From assembly GCA_021030915.1 (NCBI GenBank), contig JAGEMR010000233.1, positions 1 through 25,232 of the forward strand: a stretch of 25,232 nt of DNA. Direction: 5' to 3'. Below, piece by piece: positions 9,922 to 20,813 of the stretch. The notes below the pieces were generated by a model. That model did not search any database. It saw only the letters and a list, made by a program, of their open reading frames with translations, and was not told the DNA's origin. How positions within the stretch are numbered: position 1 is the first letter of the stretch; every line of letters starts with the position of its first letter. A program made the translations under genes and the position numbers. The DNA comes from Astrothelium macrocarpum (taxonomy: Eukaryota > Ascomycota > Dothideomycetes > Trypetheliales > Trypetheliaceae).

Positions 9922-11394
9922 TTACAGCTTGGTTTCTTGCCGACTTGAATCGCTCAGTCGCCTGACCACACCGGGTCCAGTGCTCGGGCCTGCGGTTGAA
10001 GCTGCGGCTGCTCCTCCAGCGCCCTGCTGCTGGAGCATTTGTCTCTGGTGCTGCATTCGTGCGCTCACAAGCCAATGCAGCTGCACTCTAAGCCCATTGA
10101 TTGCTGCGTTTGCGTGAGCCATGTCTTCTCTGGCTCGCAGCCCGTCGTTGGTAATCATCATGCTGTGTCGTGAGTCCAGGTCAGCTACCGATGTAGCAAC
10201 ACGGGCAACGTCCTCGCGAAGGGATTCAATGAGAGATAAAAGAGGTGCAGCTGGATCATTTGTGGTTGCATGTAGACCTGTGTCGACTGAGTGGTCTCCT
10301 TGGACGTCGGCTTCAGTGGAGCTGGATTCGAGAGATGGATTGTTGTTTCCACTTGGAGTATGTTCTCGGTCATGTGTTGCAGATGTGGTCGGCGTGCTGT
10401 AGAGCATGTCTTGGATAGACTTTAGACCTCCTTCGAGGATATTGTATTTCCGTTGAAGCAAGTCGTTCGACGCCTGAAGCTCATCCTGGCTCTTCTTCTG
10501 AGTCTCAAGATGCGGCCGTAAAGCCGCAATGGGACAACTATCTTTGTGCCTTTGCAGTTCCTCTCGCCTCGCCATGAACTTGCACCCATAATCAGCCCCC
10601 TCGCATGGCAACACAACCTCCAAGCACTCGGCCCTCCGATGTCCCTCCAAATCCTTCCTCAGCACTTCTATTCCGCAGTCACCACACCTTCTCACCCCCT
10701 TTTCACACCTCTTCTCCCGATGCGCCCCCAAATCCCTCCGCATCATCTCCTCCCCACACTCCTCACACTCCACCACAAAATGCGTACACCCCTCGCCCAC
10801 ATCCTTCCTCAACACCCACTCCCCACACCCCTCCCGCGGACACCCCACCGCACTCCACCCACAATACCTCTCCACATGATCCCCCACCTCACCCCTCGCC
10901 ACCACCACCTGGCACCCCTCCCCGCCCGCCCAGTTCGGACACCGCACGCGCAGCTCCGCCAGCATCGCCACGACAATCCGATCAACAGGGACACCACCAC
11001 CACCCCCAACACGCGCCCGACAGTGCGGACACGACCGACCCGCACCGCTGCTACCCCCGCTGGATACAGACCACGTCTGCGCCAGGCAGCTGGCGCAGAA
11101 GACGTGCGAGCACGCGAGCGCGAGCGGGTGCACGAACGGCGCGTGGCAGATGGCGCAGAGGAGGTTGGGGTCGCACGGGTGCAGGAGCTCGAGGGCGCGG
11201 AGGTCGATCGGGGCGTGTGGTCGGAGGGACGAGGATGGTGGAGTAGCTACGGGAGGAGGAGCGGTGGTGGTGGTGGGGGGTGCTGGGTCGAGGGGCGGCA
11301 TGAAGCCGGTGAGGGAGGCGAAGGTGGACATGGAGGCGCTGCGGGAGCGGGCGAAGGTCGACCAGGTCGTTCGTTGAGGGGTGGTGTCATCCAT
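9922..11394 (-). CDS. RING finger / TRAF-type zinc finger protein, 490 aa
   Basis: Single-exon gene starting at ATG 11392-11394. After a Pro/Thr/Ser-rich N-terminus comes a C3HC4 RING: C80-x2-C83-x11-C95-x-H97-x2-C100-x2-C103-x18-C122-x2-C125. It is followed by a run of Cys/His-rich TRAF-type fingers (about 150-295, for example CEECGEEM, CGDCGIEVL and HKDSCP). Then come a predicted coiled coil (about 300-340, LETQKKSQDELQASNDLLQ), a low-complexity Ser/Thr linker, and a second helical segment before a Gln/Ala/Gly-rich tail. The layout RING, TRAF fingers, coiled coil suggests a cytosolic E3 ubiquitin ligase or scaffold; substrate unknown. The 5' half is markedly GC-rich, which leaves the opposite strand open over long stretches. 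Family call firm, role open. Confidence 0.88.
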   Translation of the reverse strand: MDDTTPQRTTWSTFARSRSASMSTFASLTGFMPPLDPAPPTTTTAPPPVATPPSSSLRPHAPIDLRALELLHPCDPNLLCAICHAPFVHPLALACSHVFCASCLAQTWSVSSGGSSGAGRSCPHCRARVGGGGGVPVDRIVVAMLAELRVRCPNWAGGEGCQVVVARGEVGDHVERYCGWSAVGCPREGCGEWVLRKDVGEGCTHFVVECEECGEEMMRRDLGAHREKRCEKGVRRCGDCGIEVLRKDLEGHRRAECLEVVLPCEGADYGCKFMARREELQRHKDSCPIAALRPHLETQKKSQDELQASNDLLQRKYNILEGGLKSIQDMLYSTPTTSATHDREHTPSGNNNPSLESSSTEADVQGDHSVDTGLHATTNDPAAPLLSLIESLREDVARVATSVADLDSRHSMMITNDGLRAREDMAHANAAINGLRVQLHWLVSARMQHQRQMLQQQGAGGAAAASTAGPSTGPGVVRRLSDSSRQETKL

Positions 11395-12144
11395 GGTGGG
11401 GGATTGCTGGGTTGGTGAGGGTTGGGTGTGGCATAAGTGTGGAGAGCGTTCTGGTTTGTTTGTTTGAGTGTGGAGGGTTGCGAGTGGTGGTGAATATCAA
11501 GCCCAAGTTCAGAAATTCAGTGAGTGGACTATGAATAGATTATAAGTAGACTTGTATCATTCGGGTTTGTGTGGCCACTTTCTAATATTGGAATATGGTC
11601 CACGAACGTTGTTTCTTGTATTTGGTTAAATGGGTACCGATTTAATTTGGATGCTGGAGGCTGGCGGGGCTTAATGGGATCACAGCTTTGGCGTATCCAA
11701 AATGTCTGGAGATGCATGTCAATGTCATGCTGTGAAACCGAGTAACCTGCCAATTCAGATCCTTGAAGTGCCTTCTAATTCCTCTGAAGATCTAGTCTTG
11801 CGCTCTATGTACTGTAACGAGGTATAATTTATTTTAGCTGATGCCCTCGTGACTCTGGTGTTTACTTTTGCATGCGCTCGGACATACTCTCAGGCATCCT
11901 CTCCAACATGCCACTTGAACGTCTTACTCTCTCCCATACCTTATTGCATGTCCATCCCATTCACTCCTTGCTCGACTATAGCTGATCAGCTTCCTTGCTC
12001 TGGTTTCCCGCTAGCTAGTAGCTTTCTACCGCAATTCTGCTCAAGTCAATCGCTTGTGACTTCAAGGACATCTGACTGGTAACCTGGATAATCATCTGGT
12101 CACATCTCCTACACTCGGTTCAGCTTCCAGCATAGATTGAAACA
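11395..12144. promoter_or_regulatory. Divergent promoter region, no gene seen
   Basis: This 750-bp spacer lies between the RING gene (-) and the SNARE gene (+), whose ATGs face away from each other. The stretch before the SNARE ATG is pyrimidine-rich (CTCTCC, CTTGCTC), typical of fungal core promoters. The one 77-codon open frame at 11849-12082 has no recognisable features. Confidence 0.45.
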
Positions 12145-13066
12145 ATGTCGACAACCAATCCTTCCCAGCTACTACTGCTGTCCGATCATATCAAGCTGTC
12201 GCTCTTGGAACGGCAAAGGGCACATTCATTGAACCTACAAGAGGATAAGCAAGATGGCCACATCTCAACATCTCTCGACACACTACGAGAGGGCATCGAG
12301 GCCTTGGAACGTGAGCAAGCCGATCTAAACTCCACAACTAATCCGTACGCTCCCCAAAGTCTCCCCCACCATTTCCTCCGTCTAATCCCAACCCAGCACC
12401 CAAATCTCCACCCTCCGTACGCAATACAACGACCTCAACTCGCAGTTTCGCTCCTGGCCCACCACCACTCCCTCCACCACCCTCACCTCCCCCAACGACC
12501 CATCCCTAACCGCCGACTTCACCGCCGCCCAGCAAAACCCACCCCCGCAAAAACGGCACCACCCACGCACCTCCTCTCTAAAACGCCACCCACACCACCG
12601 CACCAACAGCCCAACGCCCAAATCCGTGCGCTTCACCGACTCCCCACACTCCTCGACATCCTCCTCCCCCTCGGACCCAAACCGCGCGGCGCTCTTCCCC
12701 TACCGCGACGACCCCAACAACGACGGCTCCGCCGCCCCGCCGCCGCCGGACCAGTCGCACCTGTCGAACCAGCAGATCCACATGTACCACAGCCGCGTGC
12801 TGGCGGAGCAGGACGCGGCGCTGGACTCGCTGGGCGCGAGCATCGGGCGGCAGCGCGAGCTGAGCATCCAGATTGGCGAGGAGCTCGAGGGCCAGGTGGA
12901 GCTGCTGGATGCGGTCGACGACGGGGTGGCGCGGCATCAGGGTCAGCTGGACCGCGCGCGGCGCCGGCTGGGCGGCGTGGCGCGGCGCGCGAGGGAGAAT
13001 TGGGGGATGACGGTGATTGGCATTTTGATTGTGGTGTTGGTGTTGTTGATTATTATTTTGAAGTGA
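12145..13066 (+). CDS. syn8: Qc-SNARE, syntaxin-8/Syn8-like, 289 aa
   Basis: Exons 12145-12344 and 12397-13066; the 52-bp intron (GTACGC donor, CTAAT branch) is required, because the C-terminal SNARE frame has a TAA just upstream of the acceptor, and splicing gives TQISTLRTQYNDL. The N-terminal part is helical (LREGIEALEREQADL). A Ser/Pro-rich linker follows (RTNSPTPKSVRFTDSP). The SNARE motif starts around NQQIHMYHSRVLAEQDAALD and contains SIGRQRELSIQIGEELEGQ with the zero-layer glutamine at Q233. The protein ends in a C-terminal anchor, MTVIGILIVVLVLLIIILK (271-289). This is the organisation of Syn8-type Qc-SNAREs acting in endosome/vacuole fusion. The 3' half is GC-rich, and an overlapping unspliced frame to 13179 is a shadow. 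Confidence 0.85.
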
Positions 13067-13417
13067 CGGGGTGGGCAGAGTTGAGTGTGGGGGGCTTAAG
13101 CGAGGAGATGTTGGAGGGTATGGGGTCGTATGACGGGAGAAAAGGAATGGAGGTGCAGGACTGGAATGAGTGTTTTTGACGCTGCTGTATGATATACTAG
13201 GTCAATGGAGTTTATTGGGTGGATCTACATTGCTCATGTAAAGGGCGTGTAATTTCTGATGGACTTGTATGTATAGTCTAGCAGGGCGAATCAACGCCAT
13301 CATATCTATCGGTATCCTAGACGGAGTAAAGCATTGCTTCAAAGGAAAAAATAGAAAATCTTCTGAGTTGCTGGGTATCTCATGTGATGACAGGAATCTT
13401 AGTCGAGTCTCAAAGAA
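13067..13417. other. Intergenic between convergent genes
   Basis: These 351 bp lie between the SNARE stop and the carrier stop, which converge. No gene or repeat is supported. Confidence 0.5.
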
Positions 13418-15619
13418 TCATCTGAGGTGGAACATCACTTTGGATTTCTCATATACCACATATGTCTGCAACAATGGTAAGTAGGATTTCACATTGCGTG
13501 TTGGGGGGGATCGTGGACAGAGAAAGGATCAGTTACTCACAATAGACACAGCCGGGACGACCTTTAACAGGTTCGGCGTCAATCCTTTGAATAACCCTCG
13601 AAACCCCTCTCCCTGGATTGTTTGGTGCGTCACATCCCACATTCCAGTATAGGTTCTTGGATGCACCTTCGTCCCTTGGCTTTGTAGTCTTGTTCGTAAC
13701 AGATTCAAAGGATAAACAATGCTGGCTCCAAGCGCGCCACTCAGACCACCGACAAACGCCGTCGTAACACCGCCTGGATTGGCGGCTGGATCATTGGGTT
13801 GCAAGTTATAGGTTTTAATGTTGCGTTTGACGATGACTTTCTTCAGCGCCTCGAAAGTGCCGAGATCAATAGCTGCGTAGGGAAACATGCCAATGAGGCC
13901 CATAGGTAGGCCACGATAAAAAGCTAGAACGCCAGATTCTCGCCACATGGCGCGGAGGGTGTTAATGATGAGGGCATTTCCATGAAGGCCTCCAGGGACC
14001 GTCTCGCATTGCATTCGGCTGGGTACATGTGAGCGGAGTATGGCAAGTTGATGTGGATTACTCACAATTTAAGGGTGTCGATGGGATACACGACGAATCT
14101 GTCAGTGTCAGTGGGCTCTGTTCGCAATTCATATTCTCAGGCTTTACAGACTGTGAGATCATGCCAGCAACGCCACCAGCCACAAACTGTGAAACAGGAG
14201 AAATCTTCTTTGGATCTCCATGGCCCTCTGCCTGTGCAATCAAGCGCTTGGAACCCTAGATGTCTTAGCAAAAACCACGCACCAAAATGCTGTCTCACAT
14301 ACTTCGTAGGAACCAAATTTGACGGCCGATTCGGGCATGACCTTGATTACGTTGAGACCATTCCCTATCAACAATCAGTCCCCCAACCTGGTCGCTGAAG
14401 GTTTCGTGAGCTTACCTGCGAACAAACTACGGACACCACCAGCAGCCCACAAGGCTTTTGTGGCATCGATTAAAGGTCGGAACGAATGTCTCGCTGCCTT
14501 TGCTGCTGAACCCTCCTTGACAGCCTGAACAGCTTCCTGAGCCACGCCAGTCTGCGCAATGAGGTAGACTTTCAATCGATCGAGAGGAGCTGTCGACGTG
14601 CGGGAGGCGACGCCTGCAAGACCCCCAGCCAGGAAGTAGCCTGGATCGGGAAGCAATGCCGTCAGCAGGGATTCTGTATGTTTTTCAACATCTTTTTGAA
14701 CATGCTCCTTCGATTGCTCCTCTATTTGTTCTGTATAGCTGATATCATTGTGCTGCTCTACCGACGGGTCGGACCATGTTGGCACTGTTTCCTCCATTGT
14801 TGTCTCAAGCGCACCATCCGGAGGTCGAGGTTTGGGAGGGGGTCTTGCAATAGCGATAATAGATCCGAAGAGCAAGCGAGAAAGATGAGGAATTCTTTTA
14901 CCTAGTCCCTCCATTGCATCATGACTAATTAGAACATCCCCCTCGGCATTGACTTTGACTGTTGCAGAATAGTAGGATAAGATTGCTTTGAGGCCGGGAT
15001 CATGAGTAGGGATGAAGAGCAAGAAATCTCTGTTAAAGTCATGAGTCGTCAAACACTTTTGTACCAGTTACATTGTTTGGTATGACCAACCGCCATTCAT
15101 CAAAGGTTATGACACCGTCGTGGTTTTTGTCAACATCAGAAAAGAAACGGTCAAGGTTGGGTTGGTCAACGGATAAACCGGCTCTGGAGAATGCGGCCTG
15201 AAGCTCGTCCTTGTCCAGGTTCCCGTTATGGTCGCGATCTATGCTGTTGAAGAGGGCAAGAAGTTCATTTTCGGTGTGTTCAACGAATGTTCGGAATTCT
15301 TACTTGAGGTTAGCCAGGTGCCGCGATTAAATGATTCAAGCAAAGCGGCACTTACCGTTGAACTGTATACGGCCATCTCCATTCGAGTCAACCGCTTTGA
15401 GAATATCATTGATAAGGTTGTCCGCATTCTGCAGCGCTGGAGGCAAGTGTCAGTCGGGTGATGGTGGTCAAGACGCGTGACCGGATACACACGATGGTTT
15501 ATCTTCCTTAGCCCACTCTTCAGAGCTGACACGTCCAGTTGACCCTCGTCTCGTGTGTCCAGAGTATTCCACAATTGCTCCACCCTCTGATCCTGAGCCC
15601 TTTGTTTCTCGTCATCCAT
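13418..15619 (-). CDS. EF-hand mitochondrial carrier (ATP-Mg/Pi, SCaMC type), 584 aa
   Basis: Nine exons in transcript order: 15493-15619, 15356-15436, 15091-15298, 14416-15029, 14303-14364, 14152-14255, 14066-14098, 13541-14018, 13418-13465. The model closes at 584 aa. The N-terminal domain has four EF-hands: a degenerate DTRDEGQLDVSA, then DSNGDGRIQFNE, DRDHNGNLDKDE and DKNHDGVITFDE. After a linker come the three carrier repeats with signatures APLDRLKVYLIAQ, YPIDTLKFRMQC and YPLNLLRTRLQSQ, and the phrases GNGLNVIKVMPESAVKFGSYE and FYRGLPMGLIGMFPYAAIDLGTFE. Such carriers of the inner membrane exchange ATP-Mg or ADP for phosphate under calcium control; the yeast relative is Sal1. Two donors are weak (GTTGGT at 15090, GTCTGT at 14151) and one exon is only 33 nt. 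Family certain; the substrate follows from the family. Confidence 0.92.
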
Positions 15620-16160
15620 TTCCAGGAGTGACCGCGTTTATTTGCCCGGCTGCATGTTTGTCCTCCAGGAGAGCTGGGCGGCACTATGTTCCGAACCAGG
15701 CCTTCCAAACGGCGAGGGAGTTTTGCATGAGAGTGCAAAGGCTCAATGACACAAGTCAGCACAGCTCATGCCAGATGTGATGGCAGATTTGGGGGAAGGT
15801 CTGGAGAGGAGCTCCCCTGGAGTGGGGCTTGAGGCCAGGTCAAGCCGAGCCTCCAACAAGATGCAAATCTCTCCCTCCCTTCCAGCTGCCCCACCACCAC
15901 CCTCCTCTTCAGCTTACGGTACTTTGCCCAAATATTTATCGAGGCTTTTTGTGTATGCACTTCCATCACGCTTGTCCTCTTGTCCATCAAAAGCGGTTGG
16001 ACTCCTCGGAGCTATTTGATATCGTCTCGTAGATTCACCTTCTCGTCTCTCTCAAGAATGGCGGATTACCACTTTAGGTAGCATGATGATTTAGTCTCTC
16101 TTTTGTTTAACATGGTCCAGTTTCAGTCAAGTTCAGTAGAAGTCAAAAAGAAAAAAAGCC
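15620..16160. promoter_or_regulatory. Divergent promoter region, no gene seen
   Basis: This 541-bp gap lies between the carrier ATG (-) and the cyclin ATG (+). It contains CT-rich stretches and a purine-rich leader (AAAAAGAAAAAAAGCC) just before the cyclin start. No coding frame with family features is seen. Confidence 0.45.
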
Positions 16161-17164
16161 ATGGCTGCCAACTACTGGTCTTCGACGCAGCGTCGATTTT
16201 GGACCTTTACAAAACAAGAGATTGTCGAAATGCGAGAAAATCTCGAACAAGGCGACGGTAATTTTAGTCAACAATATCCATTGCCAGAGAATCGTCTACT
16301 CAATATTTATTTCCATCAACGTATGCATGACCTCTGAATCGAATGGTAGTCCTAGTCTAAAGCTTTTCTTTTCCAGAACTTGTCAAACTGGGCAAACGTC
16401 TTACTGTGCGCCAACAGGTTCTTGCAACAGCTCAAGTCTATCTAAAGCGCTACTTTCTCAAAGTCCACGTCCGTCGCACTAATCCCTACATTATCATCGC
16501 TACCGCGTTCTACCTTGCTTGTAAAATGGAAGAATGTCCACAGCACATCCGCCTGGTCATGGTCGAAGCACGCAACACATGGCCTGAAATGCCCAATGCC
16601 GAAGCACCTCGTCTGGGCGAATGTGAGTTTGGCATCATTTCTGAGCTCAATTCCCAACTCATCGTACATCATCCCTACCGCACGCTACAAGATCTTGCTC
16701 CCAAATTCGGACTCACGCAGGACGAGACTTCCCTATCGAGCTCAATCATCAATGATCATTATCTAACGGATCTCCCACTACTCTATCCTCCTCATGTCAT
16801 TGCAGTCACTGCTATCTTTCTCTCTCTAGTCCTCCGACCCAACCAAATCTCGTTACAATCACACTCATCACATACTGGTGCTCTCACCACCACTGTCAGC
16901 GCGGCTGCCGTTGCAGGCGCTCTCCAGAATCTCAACGGAGCAGGCCGGACTGCTGGTGTGGCAGGTCAAGGTAATGCCAAGGAGCCACAGACGAAGGTTG
17001 CGCGGTTGGTGCAGTGGCTGGCCGAGAGCGAGGTTGATGTCGCAGCTATGGTGGATTCTATTCAGGAAATTGTTAGTCTGTACGAAAAGTGGGATCAGTA
17101 CCAGGACAAGGTATGTAAGGAGCAAATCGGGCGATATGTTAAGGCTAGAGAATTGGACAAATGA
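16161..17164 (+). CDS. ssn8: Cyclin C, RNA polymerase II Mediator kinase module (Ssn8), 315 aa
   Basis: Exons 16161-16320 and 16377-17164; the 56-bp intron starts GTATGC and ends TTTCCAG. The start (GCCATGGCT) is in strong context. MAANYWSSTQRRFW is the characteristic N-terminus of cyclin C. The first cyclin box follows: RQQVLATAQVYLKRYFLK, then NPYIIIATAFYLACKMEECPQ. ELNSQLIVHHPYRTL and the second fold with YPPHVIAVTAIFLSLVLRP complete the pair of boxes. An insertion of about 40 residues rich in Ala/Thr/Gly (860s to 980s of the 16-kb numbering, TGALTTTVSAAAVAGALQ) separates the final helices. Cyclin C pairs with Cdk8 (Ssn3) in the nucleus to phosphorylate polymerase and transcription factors. 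It is the last gene before the AT-rich block. Confidence 0.93.
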
Positions 17165-17857
17165 ATTGACGATACTTATGGTAAGGTATAACACAATAAA
17201 TCGAGTACAATAAATCTTTCCCACAACAAAAAAAAAGGCTCACTACTAAATGGTTACTGGCTCCGATTGCAGACAACCCAGTTAATCCTTAACCAAAATT
17301 ATTACCAGAGCTTCCAGCTTAGTACTTATGTGATCTATTCTTGCACGATCTGTGGATTTAAAGTCCGGCCCGATTCTACTTCATCCCAAACAGAGCTGGA
17401 CGTCGGGCCTTCTAGACCGAAAATGCTTCGGGGCTCTCTAAGAAGCGGACTTTGAACACAGTCTCTTTCCTATCCTCTTGTTCATATCTTAAAATTATTC
17501 ACTTCCACTCTCGCTTCGCTCTTGCCTCCTATTGCTTGTTTTGTGCTTTCAATGTCAACGGGACCCACCTTTGAGAGTTTTGTTAGTCGCCATGCTGCCA
17601 GGCAGCAACGGCATTTTTGTGTCCCTGCTGATGTATTCCTGCGCTTCCCCGCTTGTGAGGACTGTCAATTTGCTTTCAAGCCTGAAGCTCTGCTCAGCCT
17701 TTCTTCGGGCTTTTTGATCTCCAGGCACCGTCTCGACTTTTCCCAAAAACTTCTGCTTTTTTAGATACTGGCCTATCTTTCCAGTGTGCATTGGAGTCTA
17801 GACACTCTTGCATTGTGGGTCAAGTCTTCGAGCTCCGCGCCGCCGCTTGAACCCTTA
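17165..17857. other. Gene-free flank before the AT-rich block
   Basis: About 690 bp of normal base composition follow cyclin C; its likely poly(A) region lies near 17190-17240. An 80-codon frame at 17522-17764 has no domain, signal peptide or family resemblance, so no gene is called. Confidence 0.5.
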
Positions 17858-17940
17858 GGAGTCCTCCGCACGAGGTGCACGGTCGCACGAGATGCACACC
17901 CAATTTGGTTGTCCCTTATTTGGCTTCGAATCCAATTATC
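17858..17940. repeat. GC-rich patch with 17-bp-period repeat at the AT-block edge
   Basis: CGCACGAGGTGCAC (17867-17880) is repeated as CGCACGAGATGCAC (17884-17897), 13 of 14 identical with a 17-bp period. A TA dinucleotide at 17856-17857 precedes it by nine bases, the same geometry as the terminal repeats of the inner transposon. Immediately right of it the AT-rich block begins. It may be the left end of a third, larger or broken element; its partner is not in the window, so this is tentative. Confidence 0.4.
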
Positions 17941-19556
17941 TTAATAACGTAAATAGATAAATAGATAAAATTAATATAAATATTTCGCGATAATAATTCA
18001 AAATTTTTGATTAATTTAAATTATTCTAAAAACCATTTGAAAAGTCGTTTTTGACGTTGAAATTAATTTAAATTAGAACTAATTTCGGCCTTATTATTTT
18101 TATATTATATCTTTATCTCATCAATTTGAGACCGTTTTTGTTATATAGATTATTTTTATTTTTTTTTTTTTGATATTAGATTTCATTTCGGAATTATTTT
18201 TTAACAATTCATTATTATTAAATTTTCTTTTTTTATTGAATTTTCGTCTTTTTCTAAATTTATCTAATTTTCTGAATTTTTTTACGTTTTTATTATTATT
18301 AAATTTTGAATTCAAATTTCAATTATTTATTAATTATTTTTTAAATCTTTTATTCTTTTTTTTATTATTTTTTTTAATTTATTTTTTATTCTTTTTATTC
18401 TTTTTTTTCATGAATTATTTATATTTTTTCAGAATTATAAAAAACAATATCATTATATTCAAATAATTTGAACAAAAATTTATATTATTTAATTCTTTTT
18501 TATTCAATTTTGATTATTTTTTTAAAATTTTGATTCTTTCATTTAAAAATTGTAATTCTTATTTCAAATTTCGCAAATTTAATTTCAAATTTATTTAATT
18601 AATATTGATAATAATTATTAATTTTAATAATAGTTATATTATTTCCGAAATTGACGTCATATTATATTTGATATATAAATCATAAAATCTGAATTTAAAA
18701 ATCGATTAAAATTCTCATTTAATTAAATTAAAATCATTTTAAATATTATTAATAAATTAAATGAATAAAAATCTATTTTATATCAATTATTAATAATATT
18801 TTTGATAATAAAAATTTATTAATAAATAATTTAAAATAGATTAAAAAAAATTATTTTTTATGAAATTGAAAAAATCTCCTATTTTATTGAATTATTGATT
18901 TAATTTTTATGAATAATAAATCATTAAAAGATTAAATAAATTCATATTTAATAATTGAAATTTATGAATTAAATTAAAAAAAAAAAATATAATTACAAAA
19001 ATTTAATAAAAATTATAAAAATTCAGAAATTCCATGATTATATAATTATCATGATCATCAATAATAAGAAATTTATAATCATATTTGTAATATATTTTTT
19101 TTTTTAATATTTTTTTTAAAAATATTTTGAATTCATATAAATCTGAATTCATTATTCATTCAATTATTAAACGAAATTATAAAATTAATATTATAAATAA
19201 TTGAATCAAAATTTCGAAATCAGATTTTTTAAATAACATCAGATTCAATATTAAAAATAATTAATAATAATAATAATTCGTTTTTTATAAAAATTAAAAT
19301 CAAAATTATAATTCACATTTGAAAATCTTCTATATCAATTTTTTTCAAAATATCATATTCATAAATATTTTTAATAAAAACACGATATAATTTCATTAAT
19401 TGGCCCATAATAAAACCTTTTTCATTCATATTATAAATATTTTTGAATAATATATTATATTATTCAATTTTGAAAATAATCTATTATAAAATTAATAGAT
19501 AAATGAAATAAATCAAAACTATAAATTAATTAAAAATAAAATTGAAATTATATATA

Positions 19557-19601
19557 ACGTGGTACCCAAACGAGCGGCGCGCACAAGCGAGCGGCGCGTT
19601 T
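19557..19601 (+). repeat. Outer element, left terminal inverted repeat
   Basis: The repeat starts ACGTGGTACCCAAAC and then has CGAGCGGCGCG twice (19571-19581, 19588-19598; 17-bp period). It pairs with 23226-23270 at 44 of 45 bases; the one difference (A at 19564, G in the partner read inwards) is a transition of the C-to-T type. Confidence 0.9.
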
Positions 19602-20761
19602 TTCGTTCCATCGCAATAACTTTCTTTAATATATCAATCACAATAATTTAAATTTATCCAAATTATTCAAAATTTTCTTTAAAAAAAATAATTATAATTT
19701 TCTGACAAATTCGTATATTATATCTGATATTATCGTATTATTTATATCATCTTTCATATATTTCTTTCTTCATTTATTAATCATTATTTTCAGATATTTC
19801 ATTCTTTTTTAATCGTATGATATTATATTAATTTAATAAATTCTATTTATTTTAAAAAATGAATAATTTCTTTTATTTAAATCAGATTTTTTTAATTCTT
19901 TGATATTTATTAAATATTTTATTTATTTTTTGAAATGATATAATCTTTTTTTTAAATAAAATTATCTGATATATAATTTATTATATATTTTTTAAAATTT
20001 AATAAATTTTAATAAAAATTAAAATTAATAAATTATTCTAATATTATATAATTCAATTTTTAATAAATTCGAATTATAAAATTATTTTAATAGAATTTTA
20101 TGATATTTTTAATTTTTATAATAAAAATAATTCTGAAAAAAATTCTGAAAATATTAAAATATATAATTTAATATCAAATCGAAAAATTATATTTTTTAAA
20201 TCATAAAAAATAAAATCTATTTTTCTGAATTTTATTTAAATATTTTTTAAAAATTTTTTTTTTAAATATGATTATAAAAATTGAAAAAAATTCGATTTTA
20301 ATAATATATATAATATACATCCAAATAAAATTCTCAATTTAATATTTATATATCCTTTTTAATAAATTAAAATATCCAATATTAAATAATTGAAATATAT
20401 AAAATAAATGAATAAATATATAAAATATGAATATATTATTTTTTTTATAATAAAATTCAAAATCAATTAAATAATGATTTTTATAATCATTTAAAATCAA
20501 AAATTGATATTATTCAATAATATATAATTTTATATATTTATCAAAATATTTTATTTATTATTTAATTATTATTATTTAAAAAAATAATCCAATTTAATAA
20601 AATTATATGATTTTTATATTAATTAATAAAATGATTTTTATTTATAATTATTAAAAATGACGGAATTATTTAATTTTATAAATTAATTTTTTGAATTATT
20701 ATAATTCATTTTCAATTATCAGATTAAATTATTTTAAATTTTTTATATTGATTTATATATA

Positions 20762-20813
20762 ACGTGGTTTATCACCCAGCCGCGCATATCACCCAGCCGC
20801 GCACTTTCCGCAT
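20762..20813 (+). repeat. Inner element, left terminal inverted repeat
   Basis: After ACGTGGTTT come ATCACCCAGCCGCGCAT (20771-20787) and ATCACCCAGCCGCGCAC (20788-20804), a perfect tandem but for the last base, then CTTTCCGCAT. Confidence 0.9.

Noticed and set aside
10546..11418. 290- and 213-codon Pro/His/Arg-rich frames on the + strand
   Set aside because: They are antisense to the RING gene, open because GC-rich sequence lacks stop codons. Low complexity, no domain.
11849..12082. 77-codon Ser/Cys/Pro-rich frame upstream of the SNARE gene
   Set aside because: Pyrimidine-rich promoter DNA gives such residues by composition; no domain or convincing gene context.
12145..13179. Unspliced 344-codon reading of the SNARE gene
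   Set aside because: After about codon 67 it becomes Pro/His/Arg low complexity. Splicing at 12345-12396 gives the real SNARE motif and membrane anchor in another frame.
17522..17764. 80-codon frame near the AT block, considered as a small secreted protein
   Set aside because: The N-terminus is not a convincing signal peptide, the start context is poor and there is no family resemblance.
17922..17933. GGCTTCGAATCC, resembling a tRNA B box / T-arm
   Set aside because: No A box at the right distance and no acceptor or anticodon stem can be folded around it.
18170..18466. 98-codon Leu/Phe-rich frame that looks like a membrane protein
   Set aside because: The T-rich tract translates to Leu and Phe by composition; no start context or neighbours support a gene.
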